The notes under the pieces were generated by a model, which saw only the letters and a list, made by a program, of their open reading frames with translations, did not search any database and was not told where the DNA came from. From Cellulomonas sp. Leaf334 (GTDB lineage: Bacteria; Actinomycetota; Actinomycetes; Actinomycetales; Cellulomonadaceae), in NCBI RefSeq assembly GCF_001424195.1, contig NZ_LMOO01000005.1, positions 609,646-673,645 of the forward strand: 64,000 nucleotides of DNA, in the 5' to 3' direction. Numbering within the stretch: position 1 is the stretch's first letter; each line of letters starts with the position of its first letter. Shown here piece by piece: positions 30,601 through 38,674 of the stretch. A program made the position numbers and the translations under genes.

Positions 30601-32071
30601 CGGTTCCGTCGACTCGACGCGCGAGGAGGTCGAGCACGTCGTCGAGCTCGTCCTCACGCACGCGCTGCTGCGGTCCGACGAGTCGCTCGCCGTCATCACC
30701 GCGACCTCCACCCACGCGGAGGCCGTCCGGGAGGCCGTCCTGTCCGAGGTCCGCGGCAACCCCGCGCTCGCCGCGTTCTTCGACTCCGGCCGCGTCGACC
30801 CCTTCGTCGTCACCGACCTGCCCAACGTCGCCGGCCTGCGGCGCGAGGCGATCATCCTGTCGCTCGGTCTCGGCCGGACCCCGCACCGTCGCGTCCTGCA
30901 CACCTTCGGGCCCATCACCGGCCCCGGGGGCGACGCCCTGCTGCTCGACGCCCTCGGCTCCACCCGCCACCGGCTCACGGTCGTCTCCTGCTTCGGGTCC
31001 GACGACCTCGACCCCGAGCGGCTGCGCGGCCCCGGCCCGCGGCTCCTGGCGGACCTCCTCGCGTTCGCGGCCCGCCGCGGTGCGGGGCAGGACGTCGCCG
31101 ACCTGGTCACCCCGCCCGAGCCGACCGACCCGCTGCTGCGGTCGCTGGCCGCCGCGACCGCAGCCGCCGACCAGGCCCTCGCTGCGGCGGCCGAGCCCGA
31201 CCGCCTCCTGCTCGACCTCGCCGAGCGCCTCTGGAAGCACGGCCTGCTCGTCGAGGCCGACCACGGCATCCCCGGCGGCGACCGGATCCCGCTGGTCGTC
31301 GGCCACCCCGACCTGCCCGGCGAGATGCTCGTCGCCGTCCTCACCGACGACGAGGAGTACACCGCCGAGCCGAGCGTCCGCGTCCGTGACCGCCTCACGG
31401 CCGACCGCCTCGAGCGCGTCGGGTGGAGCGTCATCCGCGTCTGGTCCGCCGCCGCGTTCATGGACCCGCAGGCCGAGGTCGACCGCATCCGCCGCGCCGT
31501 GCACGCGCGCGTCCCTGCGCCCGCCGCACCGCGCACCGCACCGCTGCAGCTCGGCCTGATCGACGAGGCCGACGACGCCGAGGAGCTGCCGACGCCCGCC
31601 GCGTCCGCCCGGTCGGCGGCACGTGCCGCGGCGCGCGCGGCAGCCCACCCCGGCGAGCCGCGTCCCGCGACGGGGGTGTGGTCGACCATCGAGGTCGTCG
31701 ACGCGGTCGCCTCGGCGCGTGCTGCCGCGCCCGCGGACGGGCCTGTGGCCGTCGCTGACGCGGAGGGCACCCCGGCACCCGAGGCCTCCGAGGCGTCCGA
31801 GGCCGGCGAGGACCCGCACCCGCCCAGCCGTGCGCTCCAGCTGGCGCTCGCGGTGCCGACCCGGCAGCGCCCCGACGTCCGTCGCGGTCTGCCGATCGGC
31901 GCGTACAGCGACGACCAGCTCGACGAGCTGGTCGCGTGGCTCCAGTCCGACGAGCAGGAGCGGACCCGCGAGCAGCTGGCCGCCGCCCTGCGGGACGAGC
32001 TGGGCATCACGCGCCGGTCCTACCGGATCGACACCGCGGTCCGCAGCGCGATCACCCGCGGGATGCGCTGA
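27644..32071 (+). CDS. Large helicase-like protein (DUF4011-type N-terminus) with degenerate ATPase motifs
   Basis: A 1475-residue protein. The first 200 residues resemble the DUF4011 region of large SF1-type proteins (A-H-P-S-G-I-S-Q-L-Y-A-G-R-E, L-S-N-L-V-R-E-G). The expected Walker A near residue 345 reads D-A-P-A-G-A-D-V-T-G-T-L, lacking the Gly-Lys-Thr. The Walker B near 884 reads V-V-I-D-S-A-A-H, where active relatives have D-E-A. Near 1185-1290 is a restriction-endonuclease-like segment (L-V-E-A-D-H-G-I-P, then V-G-W-S-V-I-R-V-W-S). The rest is low complexity plus a small C-terminal domain. It may be a DNA-binding scaffold or nuclease, not an active helicase. A conserved small protein gene follows 32 bases later. 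Confidence 0.75.
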   Translation: MTIPVRASGPGPDQAPETGADPADRPMLVEPPSPAELLEGSVATWRAALVEAAGGSTLVDVELLGDAALDLSAAHPSGISQLYAGRETRLSNLVREGAALSTARRRARAVSARAAVYAQRYGIAPTSLAIGVATWTERTTPDIASDDVAALASVTRQRTPDGEQQTDAAPRVVRAPVLLRPVTLHARGSGESDYELALEPSLEVNPVLARALRTRGALLDPGAVARGTFTSNGFDPRGALHRLASLGEAVLDDFSMSERVVVGTFVHPGQILVDDLDNLSGTLERHEVVSALAGVDESRARLRRVLPEPVRGDRDPGHERGVGDLDPAQQHVLDVVATGTHLFVDAPAGADVTGTLAALVADAAATGRTVLYVPGHRRAAAALADRLTALGLGDLLLDVAPEAGWRSAISRRLLGAMTLEAPSVDAHGVVALRSELVSSRERLRDYVDALHAERAPWGVSAYDALQQLARLTSTRPTPKTTVRLAPDVARVFDAPRRTELADALVQAGALGAFRVRPTDTPWYGADLRTRADAENAVRRLERVLDSTLPALVARTAQVAAETGLTQATTVISWVEQLTMLDGVRAALDVFQPIVFERTAADLVAATATKEWRAEHGIDMGYWLRRRLRKQSKDMVRPGRPVADLHVRLIEVQAQREIWQAHCPSGGWPRLPDGLEHIEEEFAAVRADLDALDEVLATTPGGGGLSGLPFAALTERLTRLRADTSALVDLPERTGLLHRLRSAGLGALVDDLATRRIDPALAPAELDLAWWSTVIEQILGEDPALAGYDGAALGALSARYATLDRAHVKSLSGPVLGAVVGHVSHTLRQHREQAEALFADLVEERLTSLRDTVVRHPDVTRRLRPVIAASPMLVPQVLPPTRTVDLVVIDSAAHLPVEVALAAVARGRQVVVVGDARCASGSAVRELAAVLPSVALRADSSRRDPYLTAFLAAHGYAGVLRPTPLPQHRPLVSLDVVDGTGMPDPATGSVDSTREEVEHVVELVLTHALLRSDESLAVITATSTHAEAVREAVLSEVRGNPALAAFFDSGRVDPFVVTDLPNVAGLRREAIILSLGLGRTPHRRVLHTFGPITGPGGDALLLDALGSTRHRLTVVSCFGSDDLDPERLRGPGPRLLADLLAFAARRGAGQDVADLVTPPEPTDPLLRSLAAATAAADQALAAAAEPDRLLLDLAERLWKHGLLVEADHGIPGGDRIPLVVGHPDLPGEMLVAVLTDDEEYTAEPSVRVRDRLTADRLERVGWSVIRVWSAAAFMDPQAEVDRIRRAVHARVPAPAAPRTAPLQLGLIDEADDAEELPTPAASARSAARAAARAAAHPGEPRPATGVWSTIEVVDAVASARAAAPADGPVAVADAEGTPAPEASEASEAGEDPHPPSRALQLALAVPTRQRPDVRRGLPIGAYSDDQLDELVAWLQSDEQERTREQLAAALRDELGITRRSYRIDTAVRSAITRGMR

Positions 32072-32103
32072 GCAGGACGCGCGGTGGGTGGGATCATCGG
32101 ACG

Positions 32104-32517
32104 GTGACGTCGTCCGACCAGCCCCAGGGAGCTCCCGTGCGCCGGCCGCGGCGAGCCGTCCGGCATGCGGGGACCGTCGGCGGTGACGACGCGAACCTCG
32201 TCTCGTCGCACCCAGCACTCCAGGACCGCCCGCTCACCGACGACTCACCCAGCGCAGACATCTCCATCGCTGGCGACGCAGGTCCTGACAGCACGGCTGG
32301 CGCCGCCGGTCTCGACGACGCGCGCGGCGCCCGCTCGGCCGCCGACGTGCCTCCCGCGACCGGGCGTGCGGGCGGGAGTGGGCCGACGGCCGTCCCACCG
32401 GCGTCCGAGGATGCGGTCGCGACGCGGAGCGCGGACGACTCCGATGTCGGGTGGGGCGACCGCGAGACGGGCTCCAACGACGACCGACTGCACCAGGACA
32501 AGCCACCGCACTGGTAG
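32104..32517 (+). CDS. Conserved small actinobacterial protein ending in D-K-P-P-H-W
   Basis: A 137-residue, mostly disordered, Asp/Ala/Ser-rich protein from GTG 32104. The only ordered-looking part is the C-terminus: W-G-D-R-E-T-G-S-N-D-D-R-L-H-Q-D-K-P-P-H-W. An N-D-x-R-L-x-x-D-x-P-P-H-(W/Y) end is widespread among small actinobacterial proteins of unknown function, often encoded next to this helicase-like gene. That conservation is why it is called despite its composition. No other clue to function is visible. Confidence 0.6.
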   Translation: MTSSDQPQGAPVRRPRRAVRHAGTVGGDDANLVSSHPALQDRPLTDDSPSADISIAGDAGPDSTAGAAGLDDARGARSAADVPPATGRAGGSGPTAVPPASEDAVATRSADDSDVGWGDRETGSNDDRLHQDKPPHW

Positions 32518-32588
32518 CCCACGTGTCAGACCCGCGCGAGACGATCGCACGCGACCGACCAACCGCACGACCCGAAGGAGACACCCCC

Positions 32589-33167
32589 ATGGCCGAGGTC
32601 CTGCTGTTCCACCACGCCCAGGGCCTGACGTCCGGCGTCCGCGACTTCGCGGACACGCTCCGCGCCGCGGGTCACACCGTGCACGTCCCGGACCTGTTCG
32701 ACGGGCACACGTTCGAGGACATCGAGTCGGGTCTCGCCTACGCGGACGAGGTCGGGTTCCCGACCGTGCTGGGGCGGGGGCAGGCCACGGTCGACACGCT
32801 GCCCGACGGGCTCGTGTACGCCGGGTTCTCGCTCGGAGTCCTGCCCGCGCAGATGCTCGCCCAGACACGCCCCGGTGCGAAGGGTGCGCTGTTCTTCCAC
32901 TCGTGCGTCCCGACCTCGGAGTTCGACAGCCCCTGGCCCCAGGGTGTGCCGGTCCAGATCCACGGCATGGACGCCGACCCGTTCTTCGCCGGCGAGGGCG
33001 ACATCGACGCCGCCCGCGCCCTGGTGAAGGAGGCCACGGGCGCGGAGCTCTTCGTCTACCCGGGGGAGGAGCACCTGTTCGCGGACAGCGGCCTGCCCTC
33101 GTACGACCCCGCGGCCGCGCAGCTCCTCACCGAACGTACGCTCGCGTTCCTCGCCGCCATCCGGTAG
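32589..33167 (+). CDS. Dienelactone hydrolase-family protein
   Basis: A 192-residue alpha/beta hydrolase. The strand H-H-A-Q-G-L-T opens the fold, the nucleophile elbow is G-F-S-L-G near 82-86 (Ser where classical dienelactone hydrolases have Cys), the acid is in H-G-M-D-A-D-P-F-F near 124-132, and the His is in G-E-E-H-L-F-A-D near 160-167, so the triad is complete. ATG 32589 is preceded by GAAGGAG. It is a cytoplasmic enzyme hydrolysing small esters or lactones; the substrate is not evident. Confidence 0.87.
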   Translation: MAEVLLFHHAQGLTSGVRDFADTLRAAGHTVHVPDLFDGHTFEDIESGLAYADEVGFPTVLGRGQATVDTLPDGLVYAGFSLGVLPAQMLAQTRPGAKGALFFHSCVPTSEFDSPWPQGVPVQIHGMDADPFFAGEGDIDAARALVKEATGAELFVYPGEEHLFADSGLPSYDPAAAQLLTERTLAFLAAIR

Positions 33168-33307
33168 CAGCCCGGCCCGCACGGGACCGGTCCCGCACGG
33201 TTCCCACCGCATCCCCTCGGACCGGCCGCCCACCGACCAACGGATGGCGGTCGACCAATCCCTGGGAGCCGCTGAAGCGCTGCTCCACGAGACCCATGGC
33301 TTGTTCG

Positions 33308-33868
33308 TCAGCTGGGGCGCGGGGCGGCTGGACCCGGGGGGATCGACGGCGGCAGGTCGGGGTCCGTCGGCGGTGTCCCGGCGTGGGTCGCTCCGCCCGT
33401 CCCGGCGTCGTTGACGATCGCGGGGGAGGGGCGGTTGGCCAGCAGGTCGCGGATCTCCAGCAGGATGTCCTCGCTCGGAGCAGCGGGCTCCTCCTCCTCG
33501 CCCTTCTTGCGGCGCGCGGCCAGGGCGTTCAGCGGCAGCACGATGAGGAAGTAGACGGCCGCGGCGGTGAACAGGAAGAGGATCAGGGCCTGGAGGATCA
33601 CGCCGAACGAGAAGAGCGCGTCGTTGATCGTGAACGACAGCACCTTGCTCATGTCCGGCTGCCCGAAGATCGCCGCGATGAGCGGTCCGATGAGTCCCTC
33701 GACGATCGACGCCACCACCGCACCGAACGCCGCACCGATGACGACACCGACCGCGAGCTCGATCGCGTTGCCACGGGAGATGAAGTCCTTGAACCCCTGA
33801 AGCACCTTCGCGGTGCCTCTCAAGCCCTGCCGTGCTCCGTCGAACCCTGCGCTGAGTCTGTCGGTCAC
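33308..33868 (-). CDS. mscL: Large-conductance mechanosensitive channel MscL
   Basis: A 186-residue protein. The N-terminal amphipathic helix and first span read G-F-K-D-F-I-S-R-G-N-A-I-E-L-A-V-G-V-V-I-G, matching the pore-lining TM1 of MscL; TM2 is near 85-107 (A-L-I-L-F-L-F-T-A-A-A-V-Y-F). The charged cytoplasmic R-R-K-K-G-E-E-E-E is followed by the C-terminal helix (E-I-R-D-L-L-A), then a 40-residue Pro-rich tail longer than in most MscL proteins. It opens under membrane tension and releases solutes on osmotic downshock. The start GTG 33868 has CGAGGGGG upstream. mscL lies in this same neighbourhood in M. tuberculosis. Confidence 0.95.
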   Translation of the reverse strand: MTDRLSAGFDGARQGLRGTAKVLQGFKDFISRGNAIELAVGVVIGAAFGAVVASIVEGLIGPLIAAIFGQPDMSKVLSFTINDALFSFGVILQALILFLFTAAAVYFLIVLPLNALAARRKKGEEEEPAAPSEDILLEIRDLLANRPSPAIVNDAGTGGATHAGTPPTDPDLPPSIPPGPAAPRPS

Positions 33869-33932
33869 GCTGCCCCCTCGGGGTGGAGTCGGTTGCGGGG
33901 CGCCCCGGGGAGGGGCGTCTCCGGTCGGTCGA

Positions 33933-34616
33933 TCATGGCACGACGACCGCGGACAGCAACGCGGAGGCGGCGGCACCGGCGAGGGTCGGTGCCTCGTCCG
34001 GGGACACGGCCAGGAGCACCGGGACGGAGTCGTCACCGGAGCCGCCGAGGGCGAGCGTGCTCGGGACAGCTGCGGTCCGACGGGCCACCGGCAGGACGAG
34101 CGCCCTCGTCGCGACCACCCCTCCTGGTCCGCCCTCCGGGGTGGCGGCGAGCACGTCGACCCGCATCCCGGGCGACAGCAGACCGGCGACGGCCGGGTCG
34201 GCGAACCGGACGGTCGCGACCACGGTGCCGGGTGGTCCGCTCACGTCGTCGTCGGCGAGCAGTCCCGGCACCACGGGCGTACCCGCCGCGAGCGGGACGG
34301 CCGTCGAGGTGTCGACGACGGCGTCGGGGTCGGTCAGTGCGCCATCGGGGACGACGTCGACGGGGAACCGGGCCACGCGGACGTCGGTGCTGGTCAGCGC
34401 GGTCCCGGCGGCGAGCGCGTGCGCCGTCACGAGCACGGCGGTGGTCGGCGGGTCGGCCGGTCGCATCGCCTGGACCGTGCACGCGGCCGCGAGGCCGAGG
34501 AAGACCGCACCGACGGTGAACCGGGCACGCCACACCGTGACGCGCAGGGCCACCGAGAACGGTCGTCGGCGGTGGGGGAGCGGCGGCGGCCGGCCGGCGA
34601 GCAGGTGGGGGTGCAT
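33933..34616 (-). CDS. SAF-domain protein, CpaB/RcpC-like
   Basis: A 227-residue protein with one N-terminal membrane span (about 30-50) followed by a SAF domain (V-L-V-T-A-H-A-L-A-A-G-T-A-L-T-S-T-D-V) and a second beta-rich unit (L-S-P-G-M-R-V-D-V-L-A-A-T-P). CpaB-type proteins assemble Flp pili, but no other pilus gene is nearby. Actinobacteria often carry this solitary SAF gene beside mscL and fmdB. The outer domain probably binds polysaccharide or stabilises an envelope structure. The specific role is unknown. Confidence 0.85.
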   Translation of the reverse strand: MHPHLLAGRPPPLPHRRRPFSVALRVTVWRARFTVGAVFLGLAAACTVQAMRPADPPTTAVLVTAHALAAGTALTSTDVRVARFPVDVVPDGALTDPDAVVDTSTAVPLAAGTPVVPGLLADDDVSGPPGTVVATVRFADPAVAGLLSPGMRVDVLAATPEGGPGGVVATRALVLPVARRTAAVPSTLALGGSGDDSVPVLLAVSPDEAPTLAGAAASALLSAVVVP

Positions 34617-34720
34617 GGTCGGCGACCGTAGGCGCGTCGACGTCGGGACGCGGCGGTCGGGCTGAGCGAGGTGGACGACGCTCCGGCGGTCCGGGCTGGG
34701 GGCGGCTCAGCGAGCGTGCG

Positions 34721-35044
34721 TCAGGAGGAGGCCGCGGGCTTCGCTGCCGGGGCTGCCGACGAGGACGAGGACGTCGACGAGGACGACGAGGACGTCGACG
34801 ACGAGGTCGACGCAGGAGTCGCGGCGGGCGTCGACGCGGCGGGGCTCAGGGCGGTCGACTTCGCTCCGGCGCGGGCGTCGTTGCGGTAGAAGCCCGAGCC
34901 CTTGAACACGACCCCGACGGAGGAGAAGACCTTGCGCAGGCGACCCTCGCACTCGGGGCAGACGCTCAGCGAGTCGTCGCTGAACGACTGCACGATCTCG
35001 AAAGCGTGACCGCACGCCGTGCAGGCGTAGGCGTAGGTGGGCAC
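34721..35044 (-). CDS. FmdB-family zinc-ribbon protein, likely Ruc-type redox-regulated chaperone
   Basis: A 107-residue protein. The zinc ribbon uses Cys8, Cys11, Cys29 and Cys32 (C-x2-C ... C-x2-C) with the FmdB pattern P-T-Y-A-Y-A-C before and G-S-G-F-Y-R-N-D after it. The last 50 residues are Ser/Ala-rich and disordered. This is the layout of M. tuberculosis Rv0991c (Ruc), whose zinc cysteines sense oxidation and whose disordered tail takes part in chaperone function together with Hsp70. A CIRCE-like operator 27 bases upstream fits HrcA control, as reported for Rv0991c. The start GTG 35044 is placed so that the ribbon begins at residue 3. Confidence 0.85.
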   Translation of the reverse strand: MPTYAYACTACGHAFEIVQSFSDDSLSVCPECEGRLRKVFSSVGVVFKGSGFYRNDARAGAKSTALSPAASTPAATPASTSSSTSSSSSSTSSSSSAAPAAKPAASS

Positions 35045-35071
35045 TGGGGGTCTCCCGGGGTCGGAAAGGTC

Positions 35072-35096
35072 TGGCACTCGCGTGGTCCGAGTGCCA
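35072..35096. promoter_or_regulatory. CIRCE-like element (HrcA operator) upstream of the FmdB/Ruc gene
   Basis: TGGCACTC (35072-35079), nine bases, GAGTGCCA (35089-35096). GCACTC-N9-GAGTGC is the core of the CIRCE heat-shock operator with the exact spacing. It lies 27 bases before the GTG of the zinc-ribbon gene. Confidence 0.8.
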
Positions 35097-35187
35097 ATCG
35101 TAACGGTTCGGCCGCCCAGGGCATTCCGTGCGCCGCCGCAGGGCGCTTCGACAGCCGGAGACGGAACGGCAAAGTACCCTCCGAAGC

Positions 35188-37761
35188 GTGTCTCGTCGTC
35201 GCCTCGTCCGTCTCGCCCTGACCACTGTCGCCGCGGTGGTCGTCGTCGCCCTCGTCGCCGTGATGGCCACGGCCGTCATCGTCGTGCGCAGGCCGTTGCC
35301 GGAGGTGTCGGGCGAGCAGCAGCTGCCCGGGCTCGACGCCGAGGTGACGGTCACGCGCGACGACCGGGGCGTGCCGACGATCACGGCGACGACGTCGCAG
35401 GACCTCTTCCGTGCGCAGGGGTACGTGGCTGCGCAGGACCGCTTCTTCGAGATGGACTACCGCCGGCACGTGACGTCGGGACGGCTGTCGGAGCTCGTCG
35501 GCGACAACCCCGACGCGCTCGCCGCGGACAAGGTGATCAGGACCTTCGGGTGGCGGCGGGTGGCCGAGCAGGAGTGGGGCCTGCTGGAGCAGAGCACACG
35601 TGACGCGCTGCAGGCCTACGCGGACGGTGTCAACGCGTACCTCGACGGCCGGGACCCGGGCGCGATCGCGGTCGAGTACTCGGTCCTCGGGGTGCGGCTC
35701 GACGTGCGGACTCCGGCGGAGTGGGACCCGGTCGACTCGCTCGCGTGGCTGAAGGCCATGGCGTGGGACCTGCGGGGCAACTACGACGCGGAGCTGGAGC
35801 GTGCCGCGTCGTACTCGACGATCGGCGACGTCGCACGCGTCGACGAGCTGTTCCCGGCCTACCCGCAGGACCTGAACCTGCCCATCCTCACGGCGGCTGA
35901 CCTGCCCGCGACCGTCGCGCAGCAGGCGTCCGCGACGACGACAGCGCTCGACCTCGACAGCGCTGACCTCCAGGCGGCCATGGCGTCGGCGGCGGCCGCG
36001 CTGGACGCGGTGCCGCACCTCATGGGCGACGGCGAGGGCGTGGGCTCGAACTCGTGGGTCGTCTCCGGGGAGCTCACCGAGTCCGGCAAGCCGCTGCTGG
36101 CCAACGACCCGCACCTCGGCATCTCGGCGCCGGGCATCTGGGAGCAGCTGGGGCTGCGCTGCGAGGAGGTCACGGCGCAGTGCCCGTACGACGTCACCGG
36201 CTTCGCGTTCGCGGGCATGCCCGGGGTCGTCATCGGCCACAACGCCTCGCTCGCGTGGGGGCTGACGAACCTCGGGGCCGACGTGACCGACTTCTTCCTC
36301 GAGCGCGTCGACGTCGAGGGCGGCACCACCCGGCTCGACGGTGCCGAGGTGCCGATCACCGAGCGCGTCGAGGTCATCCACGTCAACGGGGGTGACGACG
36401 TCGAGCTGACGGTCCGGGAGTCGGTGCACGGTCCGCTGGTGTCCGAGGTCCTCGACCTGGTGGGCGTCGGCACCGCACCGGTCCCGGAGGACGCGCCGGG
36501 GCGCCGGTTCGAGGTCGCCCTCGGCTGGACCGCCCTGCAGCCGGGCCGGACCATGGACGCGGTGCTCGCGATGAACGTCGCCGAGGACGCCGCGGACATC
36601 CAGGCGGCGGCCGCGCTGTTCGACGTGCCGTCGCAGAACATCGTCTTCGCGACGACCGACGGCCACATCGGCTACCAGGCGCCGGGTCGCATCCCGGTCC
36701 GCGCGAACGTCGCCGGTGGTCCGGTCCCGTCGGACGGCACCTGGCCGCGGCCCGGCTGGGACAGCCGGTACGAGTGGCAGGGGTTCGTCGACCCGGCCGC
36801 CATGCCGCGCGCGCTGGACCCCGTCGAGGGAATCATCGTCACGGCCAACCAGGCCGTCACCCCGGCCGGCGTCGGCCCGTTCCTCACCGACGACTGGGAC
36901 TACGGCTACCGCGCGCAGCGGATCCGGGAGCTCCTCACGGACGCCGCGTCGGACGGCAAGGTCGGCGTCGCGGACATGGGCCGGATCCAGGTCGACAAGC
37001 ACAGCCCGTACGCAGACGTGCTGGTCCCCGTGCTGCTCTCGCTGGACATCGAGGACCCGTTCTACGACGACGGGCAGGAGCTGCTGCGCACCTGGGACCG
37101 CGTGCAGTCGGTGGACTCGGCGGCCGCGGCGTACTTCGCGGCGGTGTGGGCGGACATCCTGGCGGCCGCGTTCGCCGACGACCTCCCCGACGGCTACGGC
37201 CCGTCGGGCGGCTCACGGTGGCTCGAGGTCGTCCGTCGGCTCGTCGACGAGCCCGCGTCGCCGTGGTGGGACGACAAGTCGACCCCTGGCGTGGTCGAGG
37301 GTCGCGACGAGGTGCTGACCCGCGCGATGGTCGCCGCGCGTCGTGAGCTGACCGCCGCGCTCGGCCGCGAGGCGACGGACTGGCGCTGGGGACAGCTGCA
37401 CCCCGCCGCGCCGGAGCACCCCGTGCTCGGCGGACCGTCACTGCCCGGGGTCATCCGGAACCTGGTCAACCCCGACCCGGTGGCCGTCGGTGGCGGGTCC
37501 TCGATCGTGGACGCCACCGCCTGGGACGCCAGCTCCGGGTCGTTCGCCGTGACCGCGGCACCCTCGATGCGCATGGTCGTCGACCTGGGCGACCTCGACG
37601 CGTCGACGTGGGTGACGCTCACGGGGGCGTCCGGCCACCCCGCGAGCGTGCACTACGCCGACCAGCTGGGCCCGTGGTCGCGCGGCGAGACGTTCCCGTG
37701 GCCGTTCACGCAGGCCGCGACGGAGGCGGACGCCCGCGACCGGTTGACGTTCACGCCGTGA
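35188..37761 (+). CDS. Penicillin acylase-family Ntn hydrolase
   Basis: An 857-residue membrane-anchored hydrolase. After a short Arg-rich start and one membrane span (about 8-35), the alpha chain extends to Gly286. The beta chain would begin at Ser287 in G-S-N-S-W, the autocatalytic cleavage site and nucleophile of this family. N-D-P-H-L-G near 304-309 and the N-A-S-L-A-W-G-L-T-N segment complete the active site. Family members hydrolyse amides, including penicillins and acyl-homoserine lactones, outside the cytoplasm. The start GTG 35188 is chosen to place the span at the N-terminus. Its last 11 bases overlap the convergent cyclo-ligase gene. Confidence 0.92.
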   Translation: MSRRRLVRLALTTVAAVVVVALVAVMATAVIVVRRPLPEVSGEQQLPGLDAEVTVTRDDRGVPTITATTSQDLFRAQGYVAAQDRFFEMDYRRHVTSGRLSELVGDNPDALAADKVIRTFGWRRVAEQEWGLLEQSTRDALQAYADGVNAYLDGRDPGAIAVEYSVLGVRLDVRTPAEWDPVDSLAWLKAMAWDLRGNYDAELERAASYSTIGDVARVDELFPAYPQDLNLPILTAADLPATVAQQASATTTALDLDSADLQAAMASAAAALDAVPHLMGDGEGVGSNSWVVSGELTESGKPLLANDPHLGISAPGIWEQLGLRCEEVTAQCPYDVTGFAFAGMPGVVIGHNASLAWGLTNLGADVTDFFLERVDVEGGTTRLDGAEVPITERVEVIHVNGGDDVELTVRESVHGPLVSEVLDLVGVGTAPVPEDAPGRRFEVALGWTALQPGRTMDAVLAMNVAEDAADIQAAAALFDVPSQNIVFATTDGHIGYQAPGRIPVRANVAGGPVPSDGTWPRPGWDSRYEWQGFVDPAAMPRALDPVEGIIVTANQAVTPAGVGPFLTDDWDYGYRAQRIRELLTDAASDGKVGVADMGRIQVDKHSPYADVLVPVLLSLDIEDPFYDDGQELLRTWDRVQSVDSAAAAYFAAVWADILAAAFADDLPDGYGPSGGSRWLEVVRRLVDEPASPWWDDKSTPGVVEGRDEVLTRAMVAARRELTAALGREATDWRWGQLHPAAPEHPVLGGPSLPGVIRNLVNPDPVAVGGGSSIVDATAWDASSGSFAVTAAPSMRMVVDLGDLDASTWVTLTGASGHPASVHYADQLGPWSRGETFPWPFTQAATEADARDRLTFTP

Positions 37762-38389
37762 TGAGGTGCCACTCCAGCGGTGTCGCGACGGCGTCCACGA
37801 GGCGGTCGTGGCGCTCGCGCGGCAGCGGGCGCTTCGCCGCGTCGTAGAGCTCCTCGGGGAACACCAGCGCGACGACGGGGGCCCCGGGCCGCAGGTGCTC
37901 GAGCGCCCGGTCGTACCAGCCGCCACCCTGGCCGAGCCGCGCACCCGTCGTGTCGACGGCCAGTGCGGGGGCGATCACGACGTCGGCATCGGCGAGCGCC
38001 GCCGCACCGAGAGTGGGCCCGCCGGGCTCCGGCGGGCGGCCCGGCGCGCGTTCACGCAGGTCGTCGGCGCCGGCGTACTCGGCCCACTCGCGCTGCAGCC
38101 CGCCGCCCAGAACGGGCAGGAGCAGGCGGACGCCGCGGGCCGCGAGGGCCTCGAGCAGAGGACCGGTGCCGGGTTCGGTGACGCGGGACGCGTAGACGGA
38201 GACGCACGTGGCGTCGGCGACGGCCGGGATGGTGAGGACGACGTCCGCCAGCGCGTGGGCGGCGGCGTCGCGCTGCCGGGCGGAGCGGATCTTGCGTGCG
38301 TCGCGGATGGCTACCCGGAGCCGTTCCTTGACGTCCTCGACCTCGTCCCCCTCGGACACGCGCGGATACGGCTGGGCGACGCTGCTCAT
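37751..38389 (-). CDS. 5-formyltetrahydrofolate cyclo-ligase
   Basis: A 212-residue enzyme converting 5-formyl-THF to 5,10-methenyl-THF with ATP. The signature G-Q-G-G-G-W-Y-D-R is near 161-169, the N-terminal R-K-I-R-S-A-R segment binds ATP, and A-P-A-L-A-V-D-T-T-G-A-R-L is the family's central block. ATG 38389 starts the protein. It is divergent from moeA across 285 bases. In M. tuberculosis the same order holds (Rv0992c), but with galU between it and moeA1. The gene converges on and slightly overlaps the penicillin acylase gene. Confidence 0.92.
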   Translation of the reverse strand: MSSVAQPYPRVSEGDEVEDVKERLRVAIRDARKIRSARQRDAAAHALADVVLTIPAVADATCVSVYASRVTEPGTGPLLEALAARGVRLLLPVLGGGLQREWAEYAGADDLRERAPGRPPEPGGPTLGAAALADADVVIAPALAVDTTGARLGQGGGWYDRALEHLRPGAPVVALVFPEELYDAAKRPLPRERHDRLVDAVATPLEWHLITA

Positions 38390-38674
38390 GGGAACAGTGT
38401 CGCCCACCGGACGGCGGCCCGACGACCGACCGAGGGATGAGTTGTGACCTCGTCCACGTGGTGACGGACACCAGGGGTGTGGTCCCGTCGTGACGGGCCA
38501 CGAGGCAGCCGTCCCCGCCGAGGGACGCGCTCGTGACCCGTGCCGGCGGCGGCGTGCACGGCGTGGTTCCGGGGGCCGTCGACCGACCGACCTGGGGCCC
38601 GACTTTCGTGCCCGGTCGGGCGAGTTCTCGCGGACCCTGTCCGACGGACCTCCCGGGCGGGGCAGAATGCCCGC

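Noticed and set aside
27614-32218. A 1534-codon open frame opposite the helicase-like gene (and similarly long frames at 12017-14644 and 15811-19053)
   Set aside because: They are antisense to genes with clear domains and have Arg/Gly/Val-rich composition typical of high-GC shadow frames, without any family motif.
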